Below are positions 51,959 to 59,405 of a stretch of 63,663 nucleotides of DNA, piece by piece. The notes below the pieces were generated by a model that saw only the letters and a list, made by a program, of their open reading frames with translations, was not told the DNA's origin and did not search any database. How positions within the stretch are numbered: position 1 is the first letter of the stretch; each line of letters begins with the position of its first letter. The translations under genes were made by a program, and so were the position numbers. Origin of the DNA: a virus; IMG/VR virus record IMGVR_UViG_3300047471_000403, positions 1 to 63,663 of that record, one strand, 5' to 3'.

Positions 51959-52303
51959 ATGAGAAACATGAGCTTCTTTCTCACAACGGAACAGGTACGG
52001 AACCGCTCGAAAACGGTCACGAGGCGTATGGGGTGGTGGAACCGCAACGTTGGGATCGGCACCGTCGTGCAGCCGATCGTGAAGGGACAAGGGCTCAAAG
52101 CCGGCGAGGCCATCGAAAAGATCGGCGGGCCGATCCGGTTCCTGTCGGTGACGCGCGAGCCCCTCGACCGCATCACGCCGGCCGACGTGGCGAAGGAAGG
52201 CTTCACGATGACGCCCGAAGAGTTCGTCAGCATGTTCGTGGGGCACAACGCGGGCTGCAACCGCTGCACGATGGTCACGCGCATCGAGTTCGAGTACGTC
52301 TGA
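51959..52303 (+). CDS. ASCH-like phage protein (114 aa)
   Basis: The N-terminal MSFFLTTEQVRNRSKTVTRR and the pattern LKAGEAIEKIGGPIRFLSVT followed by DVAKEGFTMTPEEFVSMFVG match a small phage protein family with an ASCH-like beta-barrel, thought to bind RNA or modified nucleotides. ATG 51959 is the longest start; ATG 51968 also possible. No clear ribosome binding site. The C-terminal CNRC and RIEFEYV end the fold. Confidence 0.7.
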   Translation: MRNMSFFLTTEQVRNRSKTVTRRMGWWNRNVGIGTVVQPIVKGQGLKAGEAIEKIGGPIRFLSVTREPLDRITPADVAKEGFTMTPEEFVSMFVGHNAGCNRCTMVTRIEFEYV

Positions 52304-52539
52304 TGTTTCGGTTTAGTACGTTGATGGAAATGGCGATCCGGTGTGTGAATAACCCCGGCCGGCGGGGGGCGATCGTGACGCGAGGCGGGGTGCTGTACAT
52401 GACGTGGGAGGCAGAGAATGACGGACGAGAACGCGGCGCGGCTCAGGGACGCGGCGAAGCTGCTCGAGAAGCTCCGCGAGGTGCAGGCACAAACGTACGC
52501 CATCACGGAGGAACTGGCCGTCATTCTCGGCGGCGGTGA
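52303..52539 (+). CDS. Small hypothetical protein with overlapping tail (78 aa)
   Basis: ATG 52303 overlaps the previous stop. About residues 1-40 look genuine (FRFSTLMEMAIRCVNNPGR, GGVLYMTWEAEN); from there the frame overlaps the next gene (start 52418) for 122 bases and reads as G/A/R-rich shadow to its stop. Unknown function. Fits the pattern described in the findings. Confidence 0.5.
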   Translation: MFRFSTLMEMAIRCVNNPGRRGAIVTRGGVLYMTWEAENDGRERGAAQGRGEAAREAPRGAGTNVRHHGGTGRHSRRR

Positions 52540-52948
52540 ACCGTGGGGCAAGGTGCTACGCCGGCTCGAGACGGCGTTCGACAGCGCGTGGTGCAGTCGG
52601 TACGCGCCAGGTCAGGCCGATCAGTACTCGTGGACGTTCCTCCGGGACCGGCCGCAACTCAAGAAGTTCTACAAACGCTACGGGGAAGCAGACCTGATCG
52701 CGCGGTTCGGGATGTACATCACGAACGATGAGCCGTTCTTTGTGAAGGCCCGGCATTCGTTCGGGGCGTTCGCGGCCAGCATCAACCAGCACGTGCCGGC
52801 GCAGCGGGCCAGCCGGCCTGAGTGGAAGTGCATCCATCGGCCGCCGTGTGGCAGTGCAGCGATCTGCGAGAAGAACCAGATCCTCAATAACGCCAGGCGC
52901 TCGAATGGCCGTCCGCTGCTCGTCGAGGAAGTGGAGCAACCGTTTTGA
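52418..52948 (+). CDS. Hypothetical protein (176 aa)
   Basis: ATG 52418 within GAGAATGACGG. The N-terminal 40 residues are a coiled helix (RLRDAAKLLEKLREVQAQTY). The rest includes KKFYKRYGEADLIARFGMYI and late cysteines (KCIHRPPCG). Family not recognised. Its stop overlaps a TTG start. Confidence 0.68.
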   Translation: MTDENAARLRDAAKLLEKLREVQAQTYAITEELAVILGGGEPWGKVLRRLETAFDSAWCSRYAPGQADQYSWTFLRDRPQLKKFYKRYGEADLIARFGMYITNDEPFFVKARHSFGAFAASINQHVPAQRASRPEWKCIHRPPCGSAAICEKNQILNNARRSNGRPLLVEEVEQPF

Positions 52949-53142
52949 ACCCCAAATTTGACGCCGACCGCGAGCTGGCGCTCGAGCACCAGATCATCAA
53001 CGCCGCCAAGGAGATGCGCGAGGGCTACCTCGAACGGCTCCACTACCCCTACGACTGGTCGGCCAGCCATCTGGTGACGTGTCGCCTGCGCGCGAAGGAG
53101 CTGCTCGAGATCGAATTCACGGTTCTGAGCTACCTGCGATGA
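52945..53142 (+). CDS. Hypothetical protein, TTG start (65 aa)
   Basis: TTG 52945 overlaps the TGA of the upstream gene, giving a TTGA junction as at 46729. The helical product (ELALEHQIINAAKEMREGYL, CRLRAKELLEIEFTVLSY) has no motif. Stop overlaps the following ATG. Confidence 0.6.
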   Translation: MNPKFDADRELALEHQIINAAKEMREGYLERLHYPYDWSASHLVTCRLRAKELLEIEFTVLSYLR

Positions 53143-53375
53143 CGATCGGCTCAATGCTCTACGTGTGGGCGGGTAAGAGCTTCACCTACCGCGGGCGCTG
53201 CCGGCGGTGCAAGCAACCGTTTCGGATGTTCACCCGGTTCGACACCGGCAAACCGATCCCGCTCAATATGGACGCCAAGCCGGTGAGAGCCACCGAACAC
53301 CAAGGCGACACCGGGCGGAAATACGACGTGTACGCCTGGTCAGACGTGCATCGTTGTGTCCCGAAACCTGACTAG
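53139..53375 (+). CDS. Zinc-finger-like small protein (78 aa)
   Basis: ATG 53139 overlaps the previous stop. GRCRRCKQPFRMF contains CxxC; the C-terminal VHRC supplies further ligands. A compact zinc fold is likely. Function unknown; upstream of the membrane-protein gene at 53391. Confidence 0.65.
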   Translation: MTIGSMLYVWAGKSFTYRGRCRRCKQPFRMFTRFDTGKPIPLNMDAKPVRATEHQGDTGRKYDVYAWSDVHRCVPKPD

Positions 53376-53390
53376 AATACGGAGTTCCCG

Positions 53391-53813
53391 ATGAGTCAAG
53401 GCGATCCCCCGTTCGGCCTGTACGCCGTCGTCACCCTCGCGCTGTTGGCGATCGTGATGGGCATCGGCATGGCCGGCTGCCCGCTCTACAACGTCTACAC
53501 GAGCGAGAAGCAGGGGCAGGCGGAGTTAGCGCAAGCGCAGTACAACCGGCAAGTCAAAACCCTCGAGGCGCAGCAGACCGAAGAGAGCGCCAAACACCTC
53601 GCGCAAGCGGAGATCGAGCGCGCGCGCGGCGTGGCGGAGGCGAACAAGATCATCGGCCAGTCGTTGAAGGACAACGAGGACTACCTCCGCTACCTCTGGA
53701 TCCATAACCTCGCGGAAGCCGAGAAGAACGGCGCGCAGGTGATCTATGTGCCGACAGAAACCAACCTCCCGATCCTCGAGGCGTCGCGCAAGCCCCTGCC
53801 GGCGGCCAAATGA
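53391..53813 (+). CDS. Lipoprotein-like, SPFH/prohibitin-C-like membrane protein (140 aa)
   Basis: Residues 11-30 form a membrane segment ending GIGMAGC, a plausible lipobox with Cys31. The rest is a charged helix typical of the C-terminal half of SPFH/prohibitin proteins (EKQGQAELAQAQYNR, IERARGVAEANKIIGQSL) and ends VIYVPTETNLPILEA. Homologous-looking short phage proteins are known; they may bind host membrane proteases or form lysis-related complexes. Role inferred only. Confidence 0.6.
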   Translation: MSQGDPPFGLYAVVTLALLAIVMGIGMAGCPLYNVYTSEKQGQAELAQAQYNRQVKTLEAQQTEESAKHLAQAEIERARGVAEANKIIGQSLKDNEDYLRYLWIHNLAEAEKNGAQVIYVPTETNLPILEASRKPLPAAK

Positions 53814-54328
53814 TCTATATCGGCATCGACCCAGGCAAGACGGGCGGCATGGCTTCGGTGAACGACGAGGGCACCGTGCTGCGCGTCGACCCGATGCCCA
53901 TCACGCCGCAGGACGTGTACCTCGCGCTGCTGGCCCACAAGGGCCCGATCGACCACGATCCGACGTGCGTGTCGTTCTCGGTTGTCGGCGGCATCCCCTG
54001 CAACTGCTCGCGGACGCGCTACCAGGCGTCCAAGTGCATCCTCGAGTACGTGAGCGCGAGCCCGCAGATGGGTGTCGTGTCCGCGTTCACGTTCGGCCGC
54101 GGCTACGGGAACCTCGAGGCGTTCCTCGTGGCCGCGGACATTCCCTACGACCAAACCACGCCGGCCAAGTGGCAGGACGTGATGCAGTGCCGCTCACGCG
54201 GCGATAAGAACGTCACGAAGGCACGGGCCCAACAACTGTTCCCGACCTTCAAAGTGACTCACGCGATCGCTGATGCGCTCCTGATCGCGGAGTACTGTCG
54301 ACGCAAGGAGCGCGGAGTTCTCAAATGA
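53810..54328 (+). CDS. RuvC-like Holliday junction resolvase (172 aa)
   Basis: RNase H-fold nuclease with first strand MIYIGIDPGKTGGMA (Asp7) and last helix THAIADALLIAEYCRR (Asp155), the usual active-site signature. The middle acidic residue of the four-acid site is not certain by eye. Would resolve branched DNA from annealing-type recombination before packaging. ATG overlaps the previous stop. Confidence 0.8.
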   Translation: MIYIGIDPGKTGGMASVNDEGTVLRVDPMPITPQDVYLALLAHKGPIDHDPTCVSFSVVGGIPCNCSRTRYQASKCILEYVSASPQMGVVSAFTFGRGYGNLEAFLVAADIPYDQTTPAKWQDVMQCRSRGDKNVTKARAQQLFPTFKVTHAIADALLIAEYCRRKERGVLK

Positions 54329-54810
54329 AGAAGCTAAAGCGCGGCAAGGTACCCAAGAGCAAGCACAGGTTCGACGCGGTGCGGAAAACGAAGAAGGCGA
54401 CCAATGGGTCCGGCAAACCGATGCAGGCCGGCAAGACGCTCCCGAAGCGGAAGAAGGCGAAGAAGCATCACACGCCGCGCAGTGTCCCGCTGCCGGGAAT
54501 GGAGCAGGTCCGTCACACGGCGCTCGACAAGTTCGCGCACTCCATCGGTGAGATCCTCGACGCCGAGGCAACGCACCGCGCGGACAAAGACAGCATTCGC
54601 CAGGGCGCGTTGAAGTACATGCACGACAACGACATCAGCTCGTATCGGTTTGCGAAGGTGGAATTCCTGCGCTCACCTGGTGAGGAAAAGCTGCGCGTGC
54701 GGACGGTGAAGGAAACCGGCCAGATGGCCGATATCGAGGACGATCTCGACAACGGCGCCGAGGACCTCGACGACGCGGGCGACGAGGCCGAGGATGCAGC
54801 AGAGGACTGA
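54325..54810 (+). CDS. Bipolar basic-acidic hypothetical protein (161 aa)
   Basis: The first 60 residues are very lysine/arginine-rich (KLKRGKVPKSKHR, KRKKAKKHH), the middle 80-125 an alpha/beta segment (LKYMHDNDISSYRFAKVEFL), and the last 30 extremely acidic (EDDLDNGAEDLDDAGDEA). A DNA-binding N-terminus with acidic tail is reminiscent of single-strand binding or chaperone-like proteins, but no fold is recognised. Confidence 0.62.
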   Translation: MKKLKRGKVPKSKHRFDAVRKTKKATNGSGKPMQAGKTLPKRKKAKKHHTPRSVPLPGMEQVRHTALDKFAHSIGEILDAEATHRADKDSIRQGALKYMHDNDISSYRFAKVEFLRSPGEEKLRVRTVKETGQMADIEDDLDNGAEDLDDAGDEAEDAAED

Positions 54811-55378
54811 TCCAGAGGCGTACGACGCGTACCGCGCGCAGCAGATGGCGAAGTCTGAGGTGTGGGACTCTCAGCAGGTCGCCAAGCTGCGCGCGTTCGG
54901 CGTCGACGACCTCGAGTACCTCATCGGCCGCGATCTTCAGTTCCGTCACGGTGACACGAACCGTGGGCTCGAGCTGAAGCACGACGAGGGGCTCGTCATT
55001 CACGGCAACCTCTATATCGAATACAACGAGCTGACGCGGGACGGGCGCGAGTTCGTGCCGTCCGGCATCTATTGCGCCGCCGACTGGCAGTGGTACGGCA
55101 TCGGCGACGATCGGCAATTCTTCGTGTTCCAGCGCGAGCGGTTGCACGAGGCGCACGGCATCATCGAGGACGGGCGACCGCTATACAAGCGGGTGCTCAA
55201 TAAGTACAAGAGCGGGCACGGCTTCCTGTTGCCACAAGGCGACGCCTTCTTTCACTACGAGGCTTTCTATTTTCCGATGTGGGATCACACCAAATGTCAA
55301 GACGCAGCACGCCGACTCTCGCAGACCCTGTGCGCCCCATTGTCCTTGGGCACTACACCCTTCACGAGACGGGAATAA
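54794..55378 (+). CDS. Hypothetical protein (194 aa)
   Basis: ATG 54794 overlaps the previous stop region. A mixed protein with aromatic-rich strands (GIYCAADWQWYGIGDDRQFF, FFHYEAFYFPMWDHTK). The last 28 residues overlap the methyltransferase gene in another phase and may be partly unconstrained. Not recognised. Confidence 0.6.
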   Translation: MQQRTDPEAYDAYRAQQMAKSEVWDSQQVAKLRAFGVDDLEYLIGRDLQFRHGDTNRGLELKHDEGLVIHGNLYIEYNELTRDGREFVPSGIYCAADWQWYGIGDDRQFFVFQRERLHEAHGIIEDGRPLYKRVLNKYKSGHGFLLPQGDAFFHYEAFYFPMWDHTKCQDAARRLSQTLCAPLSLGTTPFTRRE

Positions 55379-56322
55379 CCGTCACCGGCACACCGAAGTT
55401 CGCCGAACACGAGGGCGTCGGGCAGTTCATCGATCGCGCGGCGAAGGCGTCGCGGTGGTGGCGGGCCGACTGGATGCGCTACGGTGAAAGTCGCGGGGAC
55501 TGGCAGGACCGGATATCCCAAGTGTCCCATCACACCGGCCTGAGCGAAAAGACGCTGAAGAACGAGCGCGCCGTCGCGGCGATCGAGGGCTCGCGGCGGC
55601 GCACCGACGTGGAGTTTGAGCTTCATGCCGCGGTCGCGGGCCTGCCGGCGAAGGAGCAAAGCTACTGGCTCGAAGAAGTGGCCAGCCACGGGTGGGGGCT
55701 CCGGGAACTGCGGCTCGAGCTGCGCGCGGCCAAGCGGCGCCGCATCATCGAAGGGCAAGCGACGTTACTCGGGCAGTACCGGGTGTTTTTGTGCGACTAT
55801 CCGTGGCTCTACAATAACCGGCCGCCGTCGGGCAGCGGGCAAAAGGACCACTATCCGGGGATGACGATCGAGGACGGCTGCAAGCTCCCCGTCGAGGCAC
55901 ACGCGGCCAAAAACGCCGTGATGTTCTTTTGGGTGACGGCGCCGTTCCTCTACTACGCCAGCGACGGCATCACGCCGGACCCGTACCGCATCCTCACCGC
56001 CTGGGGCTTCACGGCGAAAACGGGGATGGTGTGGGACAAAGTCGACAACGCCTTCGGGAACTACGTGTCGATCCGGCACGAGCATCTCCTGATCTGCACG
56101 CGTGGGAGCTGCACACCGGATCGCCCGACACCGATGTTCGACTCGGTGTTCACGGAACGGCAAACATCGGAGCATAGCGGCAAGCCGGAGAGCGTCCGAC
56201 AGATGATCGAGCGGCTGTACGACGGGCCGTACTGCGAGCTGTTCGGGCGCGAGCGGCACGAGGGGTGGGACGTGTTCGGAAACGATGCGCGGCTGTGGGC
56301 CGAACAGAAAGTGAGCGCGTGA
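55294..56322 (+). CDS. MT-A70-family adenine methyltransferase with HTH-like N-terminus (342 aa)
   Basis: Transfers methyl from SAM to adenine N6. ATG 55294 chosen; GTG 55279 is possible. Residues 60-125 are ParB/HTH-like (QVSHHTGLSEKTLKNERAVA, HGWGLRELRLELRAAKRRR). The catalytic domain begins with FLCDYPWLYNN: DYPW (168-171) replaces the usual DPPW. Later VMFFWVTAPFLYYASDG, TAWGFTAKTGMVWDK and SIRHEHLLICTRG fit the family. It may protect phage DNA from restriction. The atypical tyrosine may affect activity. Confidence 0.8.
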   Translation: MSRRSTPTLADPVRPIVLGHYTLHETGITVTGTPKFAEHEGVGQFIDRAAKASRWWRADWMRYGESRGDWQDRISQVSHHTGLSEKTLKNERAVAAIEGSRRRTDVEFELHAAVAGLPAKEQSYWLEEVASHGWGLRELRLELRAAKRRRIIEGQATLLGQYRVFLCDYPWLYNNRPPSGSGQKDHYPGMTIEDGCKLPVEAHAAKNAVMFFWVTAPFLYYASDGITPDPYRILTAWGFTAKTGMVWDKVDNAFGNYVSIRHEHLLICTRGSCTPDRPTPMFDSVFTERQTSEHSGKPESVRQMIERLYDGPYCELFGRERHEGWDVFGNDARLWAEQKVSA

Positions 56323-56579
56323 TGAGTGACGACGAGATCGAAATGGACGACTACGGCGGCCCGCTCGTGATCCGCGAGGGCTCGACCGGCAAGCAGTACA
56401 CCTTCGTGGGCACCGACCCTCGTGAAGAACGCGTGGTGTGTCTCGACGACCTGCCGCGGGACGAGTTCGGCTCGATCGTCATGCCCAACGAACCGTGGGA
56501 CGGTGTCAGTCACAGCCCTGGCATCTTGTTCGCACCGCCAGAGGGCTACGTGGAACGGCCGCTGAAGCGGAGGCACTGA
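56322..56579 (+). CDS. Hypothetical protein (85 aa)
   Basis: ATG 56322 overlaps the methyltransferase stop. Acidic N-terminus (MSDDEIEMDDYGGPLVI) followed by strands. The pattern YTFVGTDPREERVV may form a small beta domain. No family recognised. Confidence 0.65.
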   Translation: MSDDEIEMDDYGGPLVIREGSTGKQYTFVGTDPREERVVCLDDLPRDEFGSIVMPNEPWDGVSHSPGILFAPPEGYVERPLKRRH

Positions 56580-56803
56580 TGCTGCGCGCCTTCGATCGGT
56601 TGCTGATGCGCTACCTGCGCCGCCGCGGGTGGATCGTGTTCTGGCTCGACGAGCACGTCCGGTGCGGCAGCGGGATCTGCTGGTTGGACATCTACCGAGA
56701 TGAGCGGAAGGGCGAGGTGCCACCCCTGTTCACGGTGACGCGTGGGTGGGCGGCCAGAACGGCGGAATACCGCAAACGACTCGAGCGGGGAGACTACGAC
56801 TGA
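56579..56803 (+). CDS. Hypothetical protein (74 aa)
   Basis: ATG 56579 overlaps the previous stop. Basic start RLLMRYLRRRGWIVFWLDEH, then a single CGSGICWLDIY beta unit with two cysteines, and a helical end. Could be a nuclease-fold fragment, but no catalytic motif is certain. Confidence 0.6.
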   Translation: MLRAFDRLLMRYLRRRGWIVFWLDEHVRCGSGICWLDIYRDERKGEVPPLFTVTRGWAARTAEYRKRLERGDYD

Positions 56804-57072
56804 TGACCGCACGTATTCACAAACGCGCCTGCCGCGGCTGCGGGTGGCGGTTCAGCCAGGGCAAGCACGGCTACTGCGTCCGCTGCGCGCGGGATGCGGG
56901 GGTGCCGATCGCCGGCATCGTCGAACAGGAGCGCGTCCGCGTCGACGCCCACCAGGCGAAGCTCGACGCGCTCCGCCGCGGGCCGATGAAGGCGCTGCCG
57001 CCGAAAGAGGTGCAGGTCGGGCGCCAACTCTACGAGGTGGTGTGGCCGACGGTGTTCGTGCCGGAGGACTAG
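56803..57072 (+). CDS. Small zinc-ribbon protein (89 aa)
   Basis: ATG 56803 overlaps the upstream stop. CRGCG and, 15 residues later, CVRC make a zinc ribbon at residues 9-30; then a helix with RVRVDAHQAKLDALRRG. Function unknown, but it is one of many ribbons in this region. Confidence 0.68.
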   Translation: MTARIHKRACRGCGWRFSQGKHGYCVRCARDAGVPIAGIVEQERVRVDAHQAKLDALRRGPMKALPPKEVQVGRQLYEVVWPTVFVPED

Positions 57073-57389
57073 TGAAGAAAGCCAAAGCCGCTCGCGCCGT
57101 AACATTCAAGAACGGGATGGGCAACCCGACGCCGGGGTTCGTGATCACGTGCATCAGCGAGCAAGACGTGCGGGACCTGAACGCCGGCAAGATCCCCGCG
57201 TGGATCGCCGACACCGTGCGGTTCTGGTGCCGGGACAACCCGACGCCGACCGACACGCAGGACCAGTTTGAACGCAGCGAGTTAGAGATGATGCGCCGGG
57301 CACTCGCGGACGGGCAGAAGAAGCTTGAGGCGCTACAGCAGGAACATCGCCGGGCACTGGCCTACAGCATTACGGGGAACCAGACATGA
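57072..57389 (+). CDS. Hypothetical protein (105 aa)
   Basis: GTG 57072 overlaps the previous stop. N-terminal strand region (VTFKNGMGNPTPGFVITCIS) and C-terminal coiled helix (MMRRALADGQKKLEALQQEH). Not recognised. Confidence 0.65.
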   Translation: MKKAKAARAVTFKNGMGNPTPGFVITCISEQDVRDLNAGKIPAWIADTVRFWCRDNPTPTDTQDQFERSELEMMRRALADGQKKLEALQQEHRRALAYSITGNQT

Positions 57390-57907
57390 TCACGAGACGT
57401 GAAGTCGACGAGTTCGTGCTCCAAACGATGCAGGCCGCTTTTCTGGCGTTGCGCGAGTCCAACCGCGCGGACGAGAGCCAAACCGTGCTACTTGAGATGC
57501 AGCAAGCGATGCAGATGTTGCCGGCGCCGATCAGCAACGACACGCCGTTGCTCGCGTTGTATCGGTTCTTCCAGCAGTGGCCGGCGAAGGAGCGGATCAC
57601 CACCGTGATGTGGCGCAAGCTCGAGAAACTGACCGAAAGCGAGCTGGCGATGGTCAACGCGGGTGCCGGCCTGATCACGTTCGCGGTCGCGCAGGAAGTC
57701 GAGACGCGCCGGCTGAAGCGACGCGACGAGGAACAAGCCCAGCGGACTAAGCAGCTTCAGATGGAGCGCCAGAAACGCCGGCAGCTTGAGGGGATGCAGA
57801 ACATCGCGACACCGCCACCACTGGACCCGCCCGTCACCGCGGCGGCCGTGCTCGATGCGGCGCCTGTTGTCGAACGTCACTGGATCAAGCGGTTGCTCGG
57901 CGACTGA
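57386..57907 (+). CDS. Coiled-coil hypothetical protein (173 aa)
   Basis: ATG 57386 overlaps the previous stop. Helical throughout: FVLQTMQAAFLALRESNRAD, then long charged coil EVETRRLKRRDEEQAQRTKQ, ending near HWIKRLLGD. No known motif. Ends directly before promoter copy 3. Confidence 0.65.
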   Translation: MITRREVDEFVLQTMQAAFLALRESNRADESQTVLLEMQQAMQMLPAPISNDTPLLALYRFFQQWPAKERITTVMWRKLEKLTESELAMVNAGAGLITFAVAQEVETRRLKRRDEEQAQRTKQLQMERQKRRQLEGMQNIATPPPLDPPVTAAAVLDAAPVVERHWIKRLLGD

Positions 57908-57911
57908 CTAC

Positions 57912-57940
57912 TTGACAAGTGCTTGCGTCCCGCCTTAGAC
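57912..57940 (+). promoter_or_regulatory. Sigma70-like promoter, cassette copy 3
   Basis: TTGACA (57912-57917), a 17-bp spacer and TTAGAC (57935-57940, then T), followed by AGGAGGAATAGG before ATG 57964. The copy begins four bases after the preceding stop codon. Confidence 0.82.
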
Positions 57941-57963
57941 TCCCGCACAGGAGGAATAGGCGA

Positions 57964-58266
57964 ATGTTCAAGGTTCACATCGTTCTGAATGAGAAGGGCA
58001 ACCCCCCCGGCAAGCTCGCAGACGCAGAACTCCATTTCACAGATGGCCCGTTGGCCGGTACGAAGCTGATCGGCTTCGCGGTGTGGGAGAGCACGACGCG
58101 CCGCAGCGTCACGTTTCCCGCGCGTCAGTACTCCGTCAACGGGGAGCGTCGATCGTTCGCGCTACTGCGTCCCATCGTCGACACGACCAGCACAGACACC
58201 GTCCGCCAGATGATCCTCGACGCCTACACGGCCGAAGAAGCCACCTTCGCGGCGGTGGCGAAATGA
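57964..58266 (+). CDS. Hypothetical early protein (100 aa)
   Basis: ATG 57964 follows the promoter cassette's AGGAGG. Pattern FKVHIVLNEKGNPPGKLADA then GPLAGTKLIGFAVWE and FPARQYSVNGERRSFALLRP is one I recall in small phage proteins of unknown role near early operons. Beta-rich, soluble. Being first behind a strong promoter suggests high early expression. Confidence 0.72.
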   Translation: MFKVHIVLNEKGNPPGKLADAELHFTDGPLAGTKLIGFAVWESTTRRSVTFPARQYSVNGERRSFALLRPIVDTTSTDTVRQMILDAYTAEEATFAAVAK

Positions 58267-58460
58267 AGCGCATGAGCATCTACATCACGCCGTCACACGT
58301 GTCCATCACCGTGGCGAACGGGACCTCGCGCGAAACCTCGGGCTCTGACTTGCGCCAAGTGCTCGACGCGATGCCGGCCGCCGACCGCGACGTCCTGGAG
58401 AAGTTCTGCTACGTCGTGCTGGGACTGCCGACGCTGACAACGTCGACGGAGGCGAAGTGA
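58263..58460 (+). CDS. Hypothetical protein (65 aa)
   Basis: ATG 58263 overlaps the previous stop. A small alpha/beta protein (MSIYITPSHVSITVANG, DLRQVLDAMPAADRDVLEKF). Family not recognised; size and early position suggest possible takeover or counter-defence, not shown. Confidence 0.65.
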   Translation: MKRMSIYITPSHVSITVANGTSRETSGSDLRQVLDAMPAADRDVLEKFCYVVLGLPTLTTSTEAK

Positions 58461-58750
58461 TGGCCGGCTACGGGTGGATCATCACAGCGGACGTGCTCGA
58501 AGGCACAACCGTGAACATCACTGGACCCCGCGACATCACGCCGGCCCACGAGGCACAGCTCGCAGCCGGCGAGGGCGCGCAGTTCCGCATGAAGGACGAC
58601 GACGGCGAGATCTACTTTGTCGGGCGGTTCGTCGGCGACGCCAATAGCGAGGATGCGTTCGGCCCGCTCGACGACTACGGCCGGCCCGACTCGGGCTGCA
58701 CCAGCATCGAGTACTTCAACCCCGCGAAAGAGAAATGGCAGGCGCTGTGA
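58460..58750 (+). CDS. Hypothetical protein (96 aa)
   Basis: ATG 58460 shares one base with the upstream TGA; GTG 58457 would add one residue. The pattern GWIITADVLEGTTVNITGPR then RMKDDDGEIYFVGRFVGD and SGCTSIEYFN resembles small phage proteins with a beta-barrel-like shape. Function unknown. Confidence 0.66.
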   Translation: MAGYGWIITADVLEGTTVNITGPRDITPAHEAQLAAGEGAQFRMKDDDGEIYFVGRFVGDANSEDAFGPLDDYGRPDSGCTSIEYFNPAKEKWQAL

Positions 58751-59142
58751 TGAGTCTCACGATCATCAAACGGCGTGAGCGCATCGAGCAGGTGACATAC
58801 GACCGCTATTTCGAGCGCGTTGACCTGCCCGGTGCCGGCTTCGGGTTCGACTGCCGCGAGGACGGCACGCTGTTGCCGTTCAAGCATCAGGCGTCGGCGG
58901 ACAACTACAAGGCGTGCGCGATGGGCGAGGTCAACGTCATTGACCGCGGCGTCCGCGTGTATCGCCACTCGTTCAGTGTGCCGGCCGAAGGGCGTTGCGC
59001 CTGCGGTCGGATCGTGGTGCTCGACGGCGATACCCGCGGCGAGGGCATCGACTGCGAGTGTGGCCGCATCTACAGCTCCACCGGGCAGGAGCTGGCCCCG
59101 CGTTCGCAGTGGGGCGAGGAAACCGGCGAGAGGTTCGCATGA
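58750..59142 (+). CDS. Zinc-binding hypothetical protein (130 aa)
   Basis: ATG 58750 overlaps the previous stop. The C-terminal half has RCACGRIVVLDGDT and IDCECGRIYS: two CxCG units forming one zinc ribbon. The N-terminal half has strands with a cysteine pair. Unknown role. Confidence 0.67.
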   Translation: MSLTIIKRRERIEQVTYDRYFERVDLPGAGFGFDCREDGTLLPFKHQASADNYKACAMGEVNVIDRGVRVYRHSFSVPAEGRCACGRIVVLDGDTRGEGIDCECGRIYSSTGQELAPRSQWGEETGERFA

Positions 59143-59405
59143 AACTCAAAGCCTCACAACTGCTCGACATCTTGTCGCGAGCCCGCAGCGTGATCGAAAC
59201 CTCAGAGGGTGCGGACGAACACGGCGAACTGATCTGTGAATGCAAGGGCGTGGAGGACGCCCTTGCGGACATCACGATGACCGGCGACGACGAGATCATC
59301 CACACGCACGACGACGAACCAACACAGGACACCGGCAGGTTTCAGGGCGGCTATCGCACGTTTCGAGACGGCTCGATGCGTGAGGACTTCGGAAGTGACC
59401 GATGA
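59139..59405 (+). CDS. Acidic hypothetical protein (88 aa)
   Basis: ATG 59139 overlaps the previous stop. N-terminal helix KLKASQLLDILSRARSVIET then an acidic, histidine-containing tail (GDDEIIHTHDDEPTQD). DNA-mimic-like acidity is a feature of some anti-restriction or anti-CRISPR proteins, but the similarity is only in charge. Confidence 0.62.
   Translation: MKLKASQLLDILSRARSVIETSEGADEHGELICECKGVEDALADITMTGDDEIIHTHDDEPTQDTGRFQGGYRTFRDGSMREDFGSDR

Noticed and set aside
51501-51962. 153-codon frame filling the palindrome-rich stretch
   Set aside because: Starts at a GTGA junction, but codon quality is mixed, the product is P/G/R/S-rich without any fold signal, and strong palindromes run through it. 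Kept as a note in the region entry.
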